Positions 17,236 to 25,783 of a stretch of 64,000 nucleotides of DNA are shown here, in pieces. Numbering within the stretch: the stretch's first letter is position 1; the number at the start of each line of letters is the position of its first letter. A model generated the notes under the pieces. The model ran no database searches. It saw only the letters and a list, made by a program, of their open reading frames with translations, and was not told the DNA's origin. The position numbers and the translations under genes are program-made. The stretch is from G965197555 sp965197555 (lineage in GTDB: Bacteria > Chloroflexota > Dehalococcoidia > Lucifugimonadales > UBA3495), in NCBI GenBank assembly GCA_965197555.1, contig OZ240213.1:1240001-1304000 (forward strand). The letters are read 5' to 3'.

Positions 17236-18144
17236 ATGGAAATAGGGATGATTGGCCTGGGCCGGATGGGCGGCAACATGGCCCAAAGGCTGCTGCGGGG
17301 AGGCCATAATGTCGTTGCGTATGACCCCAACGCAGAGGCGGTGGCCACTGCGTCCCAACAAGGGGCTGCGGCCGCAACATCAATCCAGGACCTAGTGTCC
17401 CAGTTGAGTGCTCCCCGGGCGGTTTGGGTGATGGTGCCCTCCGGGGACCCCACCGAGGGCACAATAAATGCTCTTGTGAATGCGTTGTCGCCCGGCGACG
17501 CGGTGATAGAAGGCGGGAATTCCAACTACAAGGACAGTATCCGCCGGGCGGCAGCTCTCAAGGAACGCCGAATATATTTTCTAGATGCGGGTACCAGCGG
17601 GGGGATTTGGGGGCTTACCGAAGGCTACAGTCTCATGGTGGGTGGTGACGAAGAGGCTTTTCGCTGGTTGGAGCCCATATTCCAGACTTTGGCGCCCGGC
17701 CAGGATAAGGGCTATGGCCTGGTGGGCCCCCCCGGAGCCGGGCATTTTGTCAAAATGGTCCACAATGGCATCGAGTACGGCCTGATGCAAGCCTACGCTG
17801 AGGGGTTCGAGTTGATGGCCGCGAAGAAGGACTTTCCACTCGATCTGGCGCAGATATCTCAAATCTGGCGCTACGGCAGCGTGGTGCGGTCCTGGTTGTT
17901 GGACCTGACTGCGGCTGCCTTGGCTGAAGACCCCGCGATGGCCGCCCTTCAGTCCTACGTCGATGACTCAGGCGAAGGCCGCTGGACGGTGCAGGAGGCG
18001 GTCGAGCTAGCAGTGCCGGTGCCGGTTATAACCCTTTCCCTACAGAATAGGTTCCGCTCTCGCCAGGAGCAGCCCTTTAGTGGGAAGTTATTGGCGGCTA
18101 TGCGCAATCAGTTCGGCGGCCACGCCGTACGTCCGTCTGATTAG
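17236..18144 (+). CDS. gnd: 6-phosphogluconate dehydrogenase, decarboxylating (short NAD-type)
   Basis: 302-aa enzyme converting 6-phosphogluconate to ribulose 5-phosphate plus CO2 in the pentose-phosphate pathway. The length matches the short, often NAD-dependent YqeC/GndA-like class rather than the 470-aa form. N-terminal Rossmann motif GMIGLGRMGGNMAQ, substrate-binding GTSGGIWGL near residues 123-131, and the catalytic helix GAGHFVKMVHNGIEYG with Lys and Asn are all present. ATG at 17236 follows GGAGGAACTCATC; the ORF opens 15 bases earlier without a better site. Stands alone between transporter ATPases and a DM13 gene. Confidence 0.92.
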   Translation: MEIGMIGLGRMGGNMAQRLLRGGHNVVAYDPNAEAVATASQQGAAAATSIQDLVSQLSAPRAVWVMVPSGDPTEGTINALVNALSPGDAVIEGGNSNYKDSIRRAAALKERRIYFLDAGTSGGIWGLTEGYSLMVGGDEEAFRWLEPIFQTLAPGQDKGYGLVGPPGAGHFVKMVHNGIEYGLMQAYAEGFELMAAKKDFPLDLAQISQIWRYGSVVRSWLLDLTAAALAEDPAMAALQSYVDDSGEGRWTVQEAVELAVPVPVITLSLQNRFRSRQEQPFSGKLLAAMRNQFGGHAVRPSD

Positions 18145-18403
18145 ACGGCACAAATCCCTAATACCCCACTAGTGGTGTGACTTAGCTGGACAAGGTCCTC
18201 GGATTGTGCCGGTGGCCAATGCCGGGCTCTCTGAATCTAATTTCTGCGCATGCACGTACCAAATGTATATGACTTTATCGGGCCTCGCTCATAGGTGTCT
18301 GTGAGGGAGGGCAATCGGGTCCTATTTTGTCGATGGTATTCTGCGGCTGGCACAGAGAGGCCGGGTTATTCAGAATCATCTCGATCTAATTTAGGGATAT
18401 CAG

Positions 18404-19324
18404 ATGTCGACTTTTGGTGACATCGAACGGCTGTTTGCCGACCTGTATCCGTATCGGTGGGCTATCGGCGCTGGCGTTTTAGTCTTGATCGCCGCTGTTG
18501 CAGCGTACGGGTTTTGGAAAGGGTGGCACCTGGCAATTTGGCGGCATCGGTTGCCGGTGGCCATAGTTGCCACACCAGTGCTGGCTATCACCATCTGGCT
18601 GGGCTGGTCTCTGGGGTCTCCTCTCTTCACCAACGTGACGATTGAAGAGGAGTTTCCCTTCGCGGCCAATGCTTTTTCTTTGCCCCAAGGTGTGGATATG
18701 GCGCAAGCGGACGAGATTATGGCTGGCATAGCCAAGTTCAACCAGGAAGCGGTTGAGGACGTATCCGCTACAGCAGCCCTGGCGAAGTCCAACGGCTTAA
18801 ATGGCGGGGCCATTGTGATGAACCAGCCGGAGGCGGAGGTGCTTCAAGATGGCATGGCCATGGTGTCGCAGGCAATGGAAAAGTCGGACCAAATTATGAT
18901 GGACAAAGGCATCGAAATGATGAATGAGGCCATCGACAACTCAGTGGAGGCGGCCAACCAGCAACCGCAAGTTGTTTTGGTGAGGGCCGGAGAATTTATG
19001 GACGCCGACGCTTTCCACAGAGGCAGTGGTCGAGCGGTCATCTACAGAGGGCCCGACGGCTCTCACCTGCTGAGGCTGGAGGACTTGGACGTTACCAACG
19101 GCCCGGACCTGCGTGTTATCCTGACTCCCACCGCGGAGCCGGAGGCTGCTCAGGCTGTTACCGTCCCCGGGTTCGTCGAGCTCGGCAAGCTCAAAGGGAA
19201 CCGGGGCAATCAGAACTACCCTATTCCAGACGAAGTCGACATCAACGACCATGGCAGCGTGGTAATCTATTGCAAGCCATTCGGTGTGGTCTTCAGCGTA
19301 GCCACTCTGAGTGACGGGGCCTGA
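18404..19324 (+). CDS. Membrane-anchored DM13-domain protein
   Basis: 306 aa. Two transmembrane helices lie near residues 19-41 and 49-72, followed by an extracytoplasmic region of about 120 residues with Met-rich stretches (MVSQAMEKSDQIMMDKGIEMM), then a C-terminal DM13 domain, about 195-300. DM13 hallmarks are GRAVIYRG, LLRLEDLDVTNGPDLRVIL and the VIYCKPFGVVFSVATL end with its conserved Cys. DM13 domains have been proposed to have redox or cytochrome-like roles in electron transfer, but the function is not proven. ATG at 18404 follows a weak purine-rich site. No cotranscribed neighbour; hairpins follow the stop. Confidence 0.82.
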   Translation: MSTFGDIERLFADLYPYRWAIGAGVLVLIAAVAAYGFWKGWHLAIWRHRLPVAIVATPVLAITIWLGWSLGSPLFTNVTIEEEFPFAANAFSLPQGVDMAQADEIMAGIAKFNQEAVEDVSATAALAKSNGLNGGAIVMNQPEAEVLQDGMAMVSQAMEKSDQIMMDKGIEMMNEAIDNSVEAANQQPQVVLVRAGEFMDADAFHRGSGRAVIYRGPDGSHLLRLEDLDVTNGPDLRVILTPTAEPEAAQAVTVPGFVELGKLKGNRGNQNYPIPDEVDINDHGSVVIYCKPFGVVFSVATLSDGA

Positions 19325-19390
19325 GGCGAGTCCTCGCCTCACCCCTGCACACCTCGAGGCAAAAGAAGGAGGCGCTGGCTTGCCAGCGCC
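19323..19390. terminator. Hairpin pair between convergent genes
   Basis: Two strong hairpins: GAGGCGAG/CTCGCCTC (19323-19330 with 19333-19340) and GGCGCTGGC/GCCAGCGCC (19371-19379 with 19382-19390). They lie between the convergent DM13 and bioY genes and probably terminate both, although T-runs are poor. Confidence 0.6.
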
Positions 19391-19424
19391 CCATCTTAAA
19401 CTGCACGCCGTGTTTTCCGCTGGA

Positions 19425-20078
19425 TCAGCGCGTCTTGTCCCGACGCCAGTCGGCCAGCGTCCACAGTCCACCCACGACCATGGAGGCAATGATCAGCTTC
19501 ACTAGGTCGCCAGGTATAAATGGGTACATCCCTTTGCTGAAGAGCTCCCCCTCGGGGGGCCAGCCCAAGTTGTTGTAGTGGAGCCATAGCAACCCCGGTA
19601 CGTACACAATCAGGCTGCCAAGTAGCATGGGCCACAGCACACGCCCCCTGTTCCAGCCGTGCTCCGTCAGGTATCCCACCAACGGCGCGGCGGCCACGAA
19701 CCCGATGATGTAACCTGCCGTAGCTGTCCCGGAGACGTATTGCCAACCGTTGCCGCCGTCCTTGAACACGGGCACCCCGGCCATCCCCAGGAAGTAATAG
19801 GTCAGGATTGCAAAGAGGCTCCAGCGCAGCCCCAGGACGCCACCCATTAGCAGCACTCCCGTTGTTTGGAAGGTGATGGGGACAGGGTTGTCGGGCAAGT
19901 AAAAGGTGGCCCGGCCGAAGGCTACCAGCACGCCAACCAAGGCCAGAGAAATGGCCACCCGCTGGACTGTATTGATCGATGGGAACAAAGCATCCATGAG
20001 CGATGGGTTGCGTGTCCCGACGAGGGACAGAGGCGGGACCTGGGTGAGGACGTTGGAGCTCATGACCCGTTGTAGCAT
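19425..20078 (-). CDS. bioY: Biotin transporter substrate-binding protein BioY
   Basis: 217-aa S-component that captures biotin at the membrane and imports it, alone or with an ECF energy-coupling module. About six hydrophobic helices are visible. Family motifs include NPVPITFQTTGVLLMGGVLG in the first third, FLGMAGVPVF and a GTATAGYIIGF segment with the conserved Gly/Tyr, and FIPGDLVKLIIAS near the end. ATG at 20078 is preferred (AAGGAG upstream); the frame opens at 20153 with a hydrophilic stretch unlike the family. No bioM or bioN neighbour, so it probably uses a shared ECF module or works alone. I see no clear BirA operator. Confidence 0.92.
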   Translation of the reverse strand: MLQRVMSSNVLTQVPPLSLVGTRNPSLMDALFPSINTVQRVAISLALVGVLVAFGRATFYLPDNPVPITFQTTGVLLMGGVLGLRWSLFAILTYYFLGMAGVPVFKDGGNGWQYVSGTATAGYIIGFVAAAPLVGYLTEHGWNRGRVLWPMLLGSLIVYVPGLLWLHYNNLGWPPEGELFSKGMYPFIPGDLVKLIIASMVVGGLWTLADWRRDKTR

Positions 20079-20324
20079 GGATGGGCTCTCCTTCGGGCAA
20101 CTGGGCTGCGGGCGCCGAGCCACAATGATAGGGGCGCTGGGTGCCTCCGTCAATCTGCGGAATCTTATTTTGGAATTGCCGCCGGATAAGAAATGCGGAA
20201 TCCATCATTATTGTTACGAATACTTACTATTGACCAATTTCTCGGCTGCGGCCATAATCGAAGGCAACAACGGGGCCCAGACGCCTTCGACTTCGATAGG
20301 TTAGAAGACTAAGGAGGATGATTT

Positions 20325-21449
20325 ATGGCTGACTATCGAGTGATTTCCTCGGATAACCACGTTTTCGAGCCGGTTGACCTTTGGACGAGTAGGGTAGAGC
20401 CGAAGTATAAAGACCGGGTTCCGCGGATTGAACGCCTGGAAGATGGAGACTGGTGGTTTTGCGATGGCCACAAAATCATCGGCACGGGCCCAGGTTCCCA
20501 GACGGGAATGCGGTTCGAGGAGCAGGAAAACCTACAGCGGACCACCACGGTAGAGGAGCTCCGTCCTGGCGGTTGGATTCCAGAGGAGCACATGAAGGAC
20601 ATGGACGAGGACGGGGTTGACGTAAGCATTGTTTACCCCACCGTTGGCCTTCTGTTGTACAGCATGCCCGATAGCGACCTGCTGACCGAGATCTTCCGGA
20701 TATATAACGACTGGCTGGCCGAGTTCTGCAAGCCTTTCCCAGACCGGCTCAAGGGCATCGCCTGCATCAACGTCGACGACGTACAATCGGGCGTGAGAGA
20801 GCTGGAACGCTGCGCCAACATGGGCCTTGCCGGCGGCATGATCACTGTGTATCCCCCCGAGGGCCATGGCTACAATCAGGCCGAATACGAGCCCCTGTGG
20901 GCCGCCGCTCAGGACCTGCGGACACCCCTGGGCCTCCACATTGCCACCAACCGGCCGGGACCGGGCCAGGAATTTGTGTCCGGGGCTGACGACCTGACCC
21001 CGGCTTTCATTTGCAACACAGACCACTGGGTACGCATGTCCCTGTCGCACATGATTTTTGGTGGTGTGTTCCAGCGCTATCCCAAGCTTCAGGTAGGCTC
21101 GGTGGAAATGGAGCTGTCCTGGGTCCCCCACTTTCTGGACCGCATGGATTACACCTACACCCAGCGCACGCCCAGGGACGAGTGGTGGAGCAACTATAAA
21201 GGTGACCTGCTGCCCAGCGAGTACTTCCACAACAATGTATTCGTTGGCTTCCAGGAGGACGGCCTAGGCATAAAGATGCGGGACATCATCGGCGTCGACT
21301 GCCTCATGTGGGGTTCTGATTATCCTCATGTGGAGTCCACCTTCCCCAGGAGCAAACAGATTCTGGAAGAGATCCTGGCCGACTGTACGGAAGAGGAGAA
21401 AGCTAAGATCGCTGGAGGTAACGCCGCCAGAGTGTACAACCTCGACTGA
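20325..21449 (+). CDS. Metal-dependent amidohydrolase (Amidohydro_2 family)
   Basis: 374-aa TIM-barrel hydrolase or decarboxylase of the PF04909 type (relatives include ACMSD and gamma-resorcylate decarboxylase). N-terminal ISSDNHVFEP corresponds to the metal-binding segment of the SxDxHxxEP subgroup, and the C-terminal GSDYPHVESTFP supplies the catalytic Asp. ATG at 20325 follows AAGGAGGATGATTT closely. A 25-base segment later a strong terminator closes the gene, so it is monocistronic. SAR202-type genomes carry many such paralogues for aromatic and carboxylate breakdown; the substrate here is unknown. Confidence 0.9.
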   Translation: MADYRVISSDNHVFEPVDLWTSRVEPKYKDRVPRIERLEDGDWWFCDGHKIIGTGPGSQTGMRFEEQENLQRTTTVEELRPGGWIPEEHMKDMDEDGVDVSIVYPTVGLLLYSMPDSDLLTEIFRIYNDWLAEFCKPFPDRLKGIACINVDDVQSGVRELERCANMGLAGGMITVYPPEGHGYNQAEYEPLWAAAQDLRTPLGLHIATNRPGPGQEFVSGADDLTPAFICNTDHWVRMSLSHMIFGGVFQRYPKLQVGSVEMELSWVPHFLDRMDYTYTQRTPRDEWWSNYKGDLLPSEYFHNNVFVGFQEDGLGIKMRDIIGVDCLMWGSDYPHVESTFPRSKQILEEILADCTEEEKAKIAGGNAARVYNLD

Positions 21450-21473
21450 TACCCTTCGGCCTCAGGCCACTTA

Positions 21474-21508
21474 AACGCTGGCACTCTAAAGCGGTGTGCC
21501 AGCGTTTT
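21474..21508 (+). terminator. Intrinsic terminator of the amidohydrolase gene
   Basis: 11-bp perfect stem AACGCTGGCAC/GTGCCAGCGTT (21474-21484 with 21496-21506), 11-base loop, ending in TTTT. Confidence 0.85.
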
Positions 21509-21707
21509 GTCGCCAGGCGACGGAGTCAGTAACCCCGGAGTCAAGGGTCATATTGAATTCTTTGTGGCAACTTCCACCCCAATGTTTTTGTCCGATTGAC
21601 ACTCTCTGGCGCCGGTAGTAATCTCCATTCCAGCCAGTTGGAATTGTTCGGGGTACATGAACGCCGACGGGCTACTACGGCAGACTAAATAGAAGGAGCG
21701 CAGTGTG

Positions 21708-22517
21708 ATGAATTACGAGGGTATGTTAGCGGAGACAGTTGTGGTTAGCGGTCATAATGGAGATGAAATCCCTGCCTATTTGGCTCGACCGCTCGGGCCG
21801 GGCCCCCACCCCAGCGTGGTCTTGATTCATCACATGCCCGGTTGGGATGAAGCCTCGAAAGAGATGGCTCGGAAGCTCGCTTTCCATGGGTACGCGACAA
21901 TCTCGCCCGACCTCCACTTCCGGGAGGGTAAGGGCAACTCCGACGAGAATAGCGCCAGCGTTCGCGAAGCGGGTGGGATGCCCGACGACCGCACCTTGGG
22001 CGACGTTGAAGGCTCAATGAAGTTCCTTCGTTCCTTGCCGTACAGCAACGGTAAGGTCGGCGTTATCGGTTTCTGCTCCGGTGGCCGCCAGACTTACCTA
22101 GTCGCCTGCCGCTTGGCGGGCGTAGATGCCGCTGTCGATTGCTGGGGCGGCGGCGTGACTGCGCCAACGGAGGAACTGACGGAACGCCAGCCCGTGGCGC
22201 CCATCGACTATACCGCCGACCTTGGCTGTCCTTTATTGGGGCTATTTGGTGAGGACGACGCCAGACCTTCGCCGGATGATGTGGCCAAGACCGAGGCTGA
22301 GCTAAAACGATTAGGCAAAACATACGAGTTCCACATGTACAAAGACGCTGGCCACGGATTCTTTGCTGTTGACCGCCCCAGCTACCGCCAGCATGCAGCG
22401 GTGGACGGGTGGGAGAAAGTGCTTGCCTGGTACGATAAGTACCTGAGAACCGATGCCCGCGTCGAGGGGGCTCACGCCGCACAGGTGGAGAGCGCCGTGC
22501 CAACGGGCGACAGCTAA
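21708..22517 (+). CDS. Dienelactone hydrolase family protein
   Basis: 269-aa alpha/beta hydrolase. The nucleophile elbow is GFCSGG at about residue 119, with Cys as in true dienelactone hydrolases rather than Ser, followed by an Asp in GEDDARPSPDD and a His in DAGHGFFAVDRPSY, completing the triad. Classical members open dienelactones in chlorocatechol breakdown; many homologues act on other lactones or esters. ATG at 21708 is used (AGAAGGAGCGCAGTGTG upstream); a GTG lies one codon earlier. Followed by a near-perfect terminator, so transcribed alone. Confidence 0.9.
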   Translation: MNYEGMLAETVVVSGHNGDEIPAYLARPLGPGPHPSVVLIHHMPGWDEASKEMARKLAFHGYATISPDLHFREGKGNSDENSASVREAGGMPDDRTLGDVEGSMKFLRSLPYSNGKVGVIGFCSGGRQTYLVACRLAGVDAAVDCWGGGVTAPTEELTERQPVAPIDYTADLGCPLLGLFGEDDARPSPDDVAKTEAELKRLGKTYEFHMYKDAGHGFFAVDRPSYRQHAAVDGWEKVLAWYDKYLRTDARVEGAHAAQVESAVPTGDS

Positions 22518-22577
22518 GCATCGCCCATCAAGGGTGGTTGGGACTGCCGGCCACCTGAGGGCCCATTCGTTTCAAAT

Positions 22578-22613
22578 AAACCAACCCGGTACTTAGGCAC
22601 CGGGTTGGTTTTT
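22578..22613 (+). terminator. Intrinsic terminator of the dienelactone hydrolase gene
   Basis: 13-bp perfect stem AAACCAACCCGGT/ACCGGGTTGGTTT (22578-22590 with 22599-22611) with an 8-base loop and a T-run of five. Confidence 0.92.
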
Positions 22614-22724
22614 GATTGGCGAGGCAGCACCTTTGATTTAAGAAATACGCGTCAATTGTTCAGTTAGTACGCAGGGTTTATACTTCTGTGCGCTTGATGG
22701 GTCATTCGATTAAGGAGGTCACAA

Positions 22725-23621
22725 ATGGCCAGTCCGGAGCTGGATAAAGCGATCAATATGTTCAGGGAGGCCAAGGTAGCGAGCCAGTCATTGACCACTG
22801 TGGAGGAGTTTCGCGTCTGGTACGAGCAATTCGCGTCCAACTTTCAGTTAGAAGAAGACATCGTGACCGAACGGGTGGGCGTGGGGGGCGTACCGGCGGA
22901 ATGGATCTACGCCCCTGAAACGGCAGATGACCAGGTACTGATGTACCTCCACGGCGGAGGCTATATCATCGGCTCGATGAGGACGCACCGGGTTCCTTTG
23001 TCGAGATTGTCCCGAGCGTCCGGGTCCCGGGTACTCGGCCTGGAATATCGCTTGGCACCGGAGAACCCCTTTCCGGCGGCAGTGGATGATTCGGTGTCCG
23101 CCTACCGCTGGTTGCTTGCCCAAGGAATAAAGCCGGGCAAGATCGTTATCGGTGGGGATTCTTGCGGAGGCGGACTGACGATAGCTACCTTGATAGCTTT
23201 ACGCTACTGGGGTGATCCTCTGCCAGCCGCTGGCATCTCCCATTCTGGTTGGACCGACATGGCCAATACCGGAGAATCTTTTGTTACGAAAGCGGAGGAG
23301 GATCCCATCATCGACCGGGATATGGTGGAGAACATGGCGATGGCATATCTGGGGGAGAGGGACCGCACCACCCCGCTGGCGTCGCCGTTCTACGCCGACC
23401 TCCACGGGTTGCCCCCGCTGTTGGTGCAAGTAGGCACTGCGGAGGTGCTCCTGGACGACTCTATACGGTTTGCTGATCGTGCCAAGGCCGCCGGCGTCGA
23501 TGTCACTCTCGAGGTATGGGATGACATGCCCCATGTCTGGCAGGCGTTCGCGCCCATCCTCCCGGAAGGGCAGCAGGCGATTGATAGCTGTGGGGACTTC
23601 ATCCGCAAGCACGTGGGATAA
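22725..23621 (+). CDS. Alpha/beta hydrolase, HSL-type carboxylesterase
   Basis: 298-aa esterase of the hormone-sensitive-lipase family. The oxyanion-hole signature HGGGYIIGS is near residues 76-84, the nucleophile elbow GDSCGGG near residues 145-151, the acid residue is expected in VGTAEVLLDDS and the His in DMPHVWQAF. All catalytic elements are intact. ATG at 22725 follows AAGGAGGTCACAA. Likely cleaves short acyl esters in the cytosol; no signal peptide. The long hairpin at 23725-23761 ends it and the converging amidohydrolase gene. Confidence 0.92.
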   Translation: MASPELDKAINMFREAKVASQSLTTVEEFRVWYEQFASNFQLEEDIVTERVGVGGVPAEWIYAPETADDQVLMYLHGGGYIIGSMRTHRVPLSRLSRASGSRVLGLEYRLAPENPFPAAVDDSVSAYRWLLAQGIKPGKIVIGGDSCGGGLTIATLIALRYWGDPLPAAGISHSGWTDMANTGESFVTKAEEDPIIDRDMVENMAMAYLGERDRTTPLASPFYADLHGLPPLLVQVGTAEVLLDDSIRFADRAKAAGVDVTLEVWDDMPHVWQAFAPILPEGQQAIDSCGDFIRKHVG

Positions 23622-23724
23622 CGGTAGGTAATAACTTGAGGGATGGGGGGTTGGGGCCGGTAGACCCAACCCGACCCTGGATAGGGTAGGGCAGGTTTGG
23701 GCCTAGATTGATGGGTTAACGTTA

Positions 23725-23761
23725 GGACGGCCTTGTTGTCTACATAACAGCAAGGCCGTCC
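23725..23761. terminator. Bidirectional terminator between convergent genes
   Basis: Long inverted repeat with arms GGACGGCCTTG (23725-23735) and CAAGGCCGTCC (23751-23761), extended by further partial pairing inside. Lies between the stops of the esterase and the D-aminoacylase-like gene. Confidence 0.75.
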
Positions 23762-23771
23762 CGGTCAGCTC

Positions 23772-25478
23772 TTAGCCGACCATTTCATTGCTTCTGAGTA
23801 ACTTTCCAGGAAGGGCGCCGGTGCAGTCGTTGCCCTCAAAGGTGACCCCACCGTTAACTATGGTGTAGCGTAGCCCCGTGGGCTTCTGGATGAGCCGACG
23901 CTCGCCGCCTGGGAAGTCGGTGGCGAATATCGGCCGCTCGTGGAGGAAGCCCAGCTCTTCCATGTTGTAGACGATGATGTCGGCCCAGGCTCCTGGCCGC
24001 AGAGACCCCCGGTCCTTGAAGTCGGCGAACCAGGCCGGGAAAGCGCTCATCTTTTGGTGTGCTTGCTCCAGAGTCATCAGTTGCCTGTCCCTGATCCAGT
24101 AGGTCAGGAAGTGGATGGGCCAAGTGCTGATGGTGAGGTATCTGGTGTGGGCCCCACCGTCGGATACGGAGATGTGGGCGTAGGGATCTGTGATGGCCTC
24201 CCTCCTCTTGTCCTGGTCCCCAAAGGCAACCAGGTGGCTGAACTCTGTCTTTAGGTCTTCGTCCAGCGCCAAGTCCAACATGGCGTCCAAGGGGTGCTTG
24301 TTCTCCATGTCCGCGATCTGGGCTATGGTCATTCCTTCATATTTGTAGTTGCGTTCTTGGGCCACCTCAAGGACTCGGAACCTAGTCCAGTCGGTTCTCT
24401 CATCGGCCATCATGGCCTGGGTCACATGCCTGCGGTCCAGGTCTTGCTTCATGCCTTCACGAACAGCAGGGTCCCGGAGCTTGGCGGCCCTCTCTTCAGG
24501 AGTACCTACCAGTGGATTCACCCAGTTGGGCATGTAGTCGAATAGGTTGTACTCGCCCAGGGTAAACTCAGCTTCAACCTCCATGCAGACTTCCTGCAGG
24601 ACGACGGGCAGGCCTTCGGCCCTGGCTGATTCTAACCACTCGCTACCAGCGACGTTGCCACCGTCCAAGTGCAGCGGGCGGCCGCTGACCCTAGTCATTT
24701 CAGCCAGTAGCTTCCTCTGGTCGTTCAGCTCCTGTTCGTCGTGTCCCAATCCTATAGTCCAGCCGATGTGGCCGACACCGAATTGGCCCATCACCTCCGC
24801 CATCGCCAGGAACTCTTCATTGGAAGCGACGTGACTGGGCAGGAAGCTCCCATCCTCCGGCCTGTCTTCCATGTTCTTGTCGGCTGAAATACCGAAGGCC
24901 CCCGCTCTCATGCCGTCATACATGATCTGTTTCATTTGGTTCAATTCGGCTTCGGTGACCGAGGTCCGCTCTCTGGCGGGTATCATTCCCAGTACGTAAC
25001 CACGCACCGGGGAGAAGGGGACCAGCGCCCCGACGTTGACTCCCAGTCCTTGACTGTCCAGGCTTTGCAGGTACTGAGGGAAGGTCTCCCAGTCCCAGCG
25101 CATCCCCTGGCGCATGGACTCCATGGGTATGGCCTCGATGCGGTTCATCATCCGCATGTTGAGGTCTCGGTCCTCCGGCCTAGTGGGCGCAAACCCAAAG
25201 CCACACTGGCCTATGGTCAATGAGGTGACGCCGAACCAACCCGATAGCGAGCAATAGGGGTCCCAGTTCACTTGAGCGTCGTAGTGAGTGTGCAGGTCGA
25301 TGGCGCCCGGGGCCACAATGCAGCCACTGGCATCGATCTCTTTGGCTCCTCCTGCACTGATCCGCCCACTAATCTTGGCCACTCTGCCATTTTTCACGGC
25401 CAGATCGGCCTTATACCGAGGGACTCCGGTCCCATCGACGATGGTGCCGCCCCGGATGACAAGGTCATATTCGGGCAT
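23772..25478 (-). CDS. N-acyl-D-amino-acid deacylase-like amidohydrolase
   Basis: 568-aa urease-superfamily hydrolase. N-terminal small beta domain (LVIRGGTIVDGTG) is followed by the metal motif DLHTHYDAQVNWDP, the metal-bridging Cys in TIGQCGFGF typical of D-aminoacylase, and the late SDGGAHTRYL with the catalytic Asp; the C-terminal beta domain contains RPGAWADIIVYN. Known relatives cleave N-acyl-D-amino acids or N-substituted dipeptides and hydantoins. ATG at 25478 follows GGAGGTAACATT. Directly upstream is a 20-bp tandem duplication. Convergent with the esterase. Confidence 0.9.
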   Translation of the reverse strand: MPEYDLVIRGGTIVDGTGVPRYKADLAVKNGRVAKISGRISAGGAKEIDASGCIVAPGAIDLHTHYDAQVNWDPYCSLSGWFGVTSLTIGQCGFGFAPTRPEDRDLNMRMMNRIEAIPMESMRQGMRWDWETFPQYLQSLDSQGLGVNVGALVPFSPVRGYVLGMIPARERTSVTEAELNQMKQIMYDGMRAGAFGISADKNMEDRPEDGSFLPSHVASNEEFLAMAEVMGQFGVGHIGWTIGLGHDEQELNDQRKLLAEMTRVSGRPLHLDGGNVAGSEWLESARAEGLPVVLQEVCMEVEAEFTLGEYNLFDYMPNWVNPLVGTPEERAAKLRDPAVREGMKQDLDRRHVTQAMMADERTDWTRFRVLEVAQERNYKYEGMTIAQIADMENKHPLDAMLDLALDEDLKTEFSHLVAFGDQDKRREAITDPYAHISVSDGGAHTRYLTISTWPIHFLTYWIRDRQLMTLEQAHQKMSAFPAWFADFKDRGSLRPGAWADIIVYNMEELGFLHERPIFATDFPGGERRLIQKPTGLRYTIVNGGVTFEGNDCTGALPGKLLRSNEMVG

Positions 25479-25486
25479 AATGTTAC

Positions 25487-25526
25487 CTCCGTAAGATTAA
25501 TGCTGGCTCCGTAAGATTAATGCTGG
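25487..25526. repeat. 20-bp perfect tandem duplication
   Basis: Two adjacent identical 20-base units (CTCCGTAAGATTAATGCTGG) at 25487-25506 and 25507-25526, with a three-base start of a third. The first unit begins inside the likely Shine-Dalgarno region of the minus-strand amidohydrolase gene. Confidence 0.95.
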
Positions 25527-25783
25527 CTCAAGGACCATCTCTGGTGGACCAGACGCTATCCTTTCATCAGCTATATGCGGAAAGGTTACGCGATTCATTG
25601 TACAAAGGCAATAGAGGGACTGCTTGCGGTCATAAGTTGTGGTTCGTTATGAGACTCCAAGCATTGCCGGTGTAATGATTATTAGCATCTCAATGAGGTA
25701 GTTCGATTCCCACTTCGGACCGAAGAAGGAGAAGGCAGATGGTCCGAGGTATCCAGGATGTGTTCTTCCCTTGGCTTAGTGAT

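Noticed and set aside
20532..21230. 232-codon minus-strand ORF inside the amidohydrolase gene
   Set aside because: Antisense shadow of a well-supported gene.
25690..25711. GTTCGATTCCC, resembling a tRNA T-arm
   Set aside because: Flanking bases do not pair, and no anticodon or acceptor arms fit around it.
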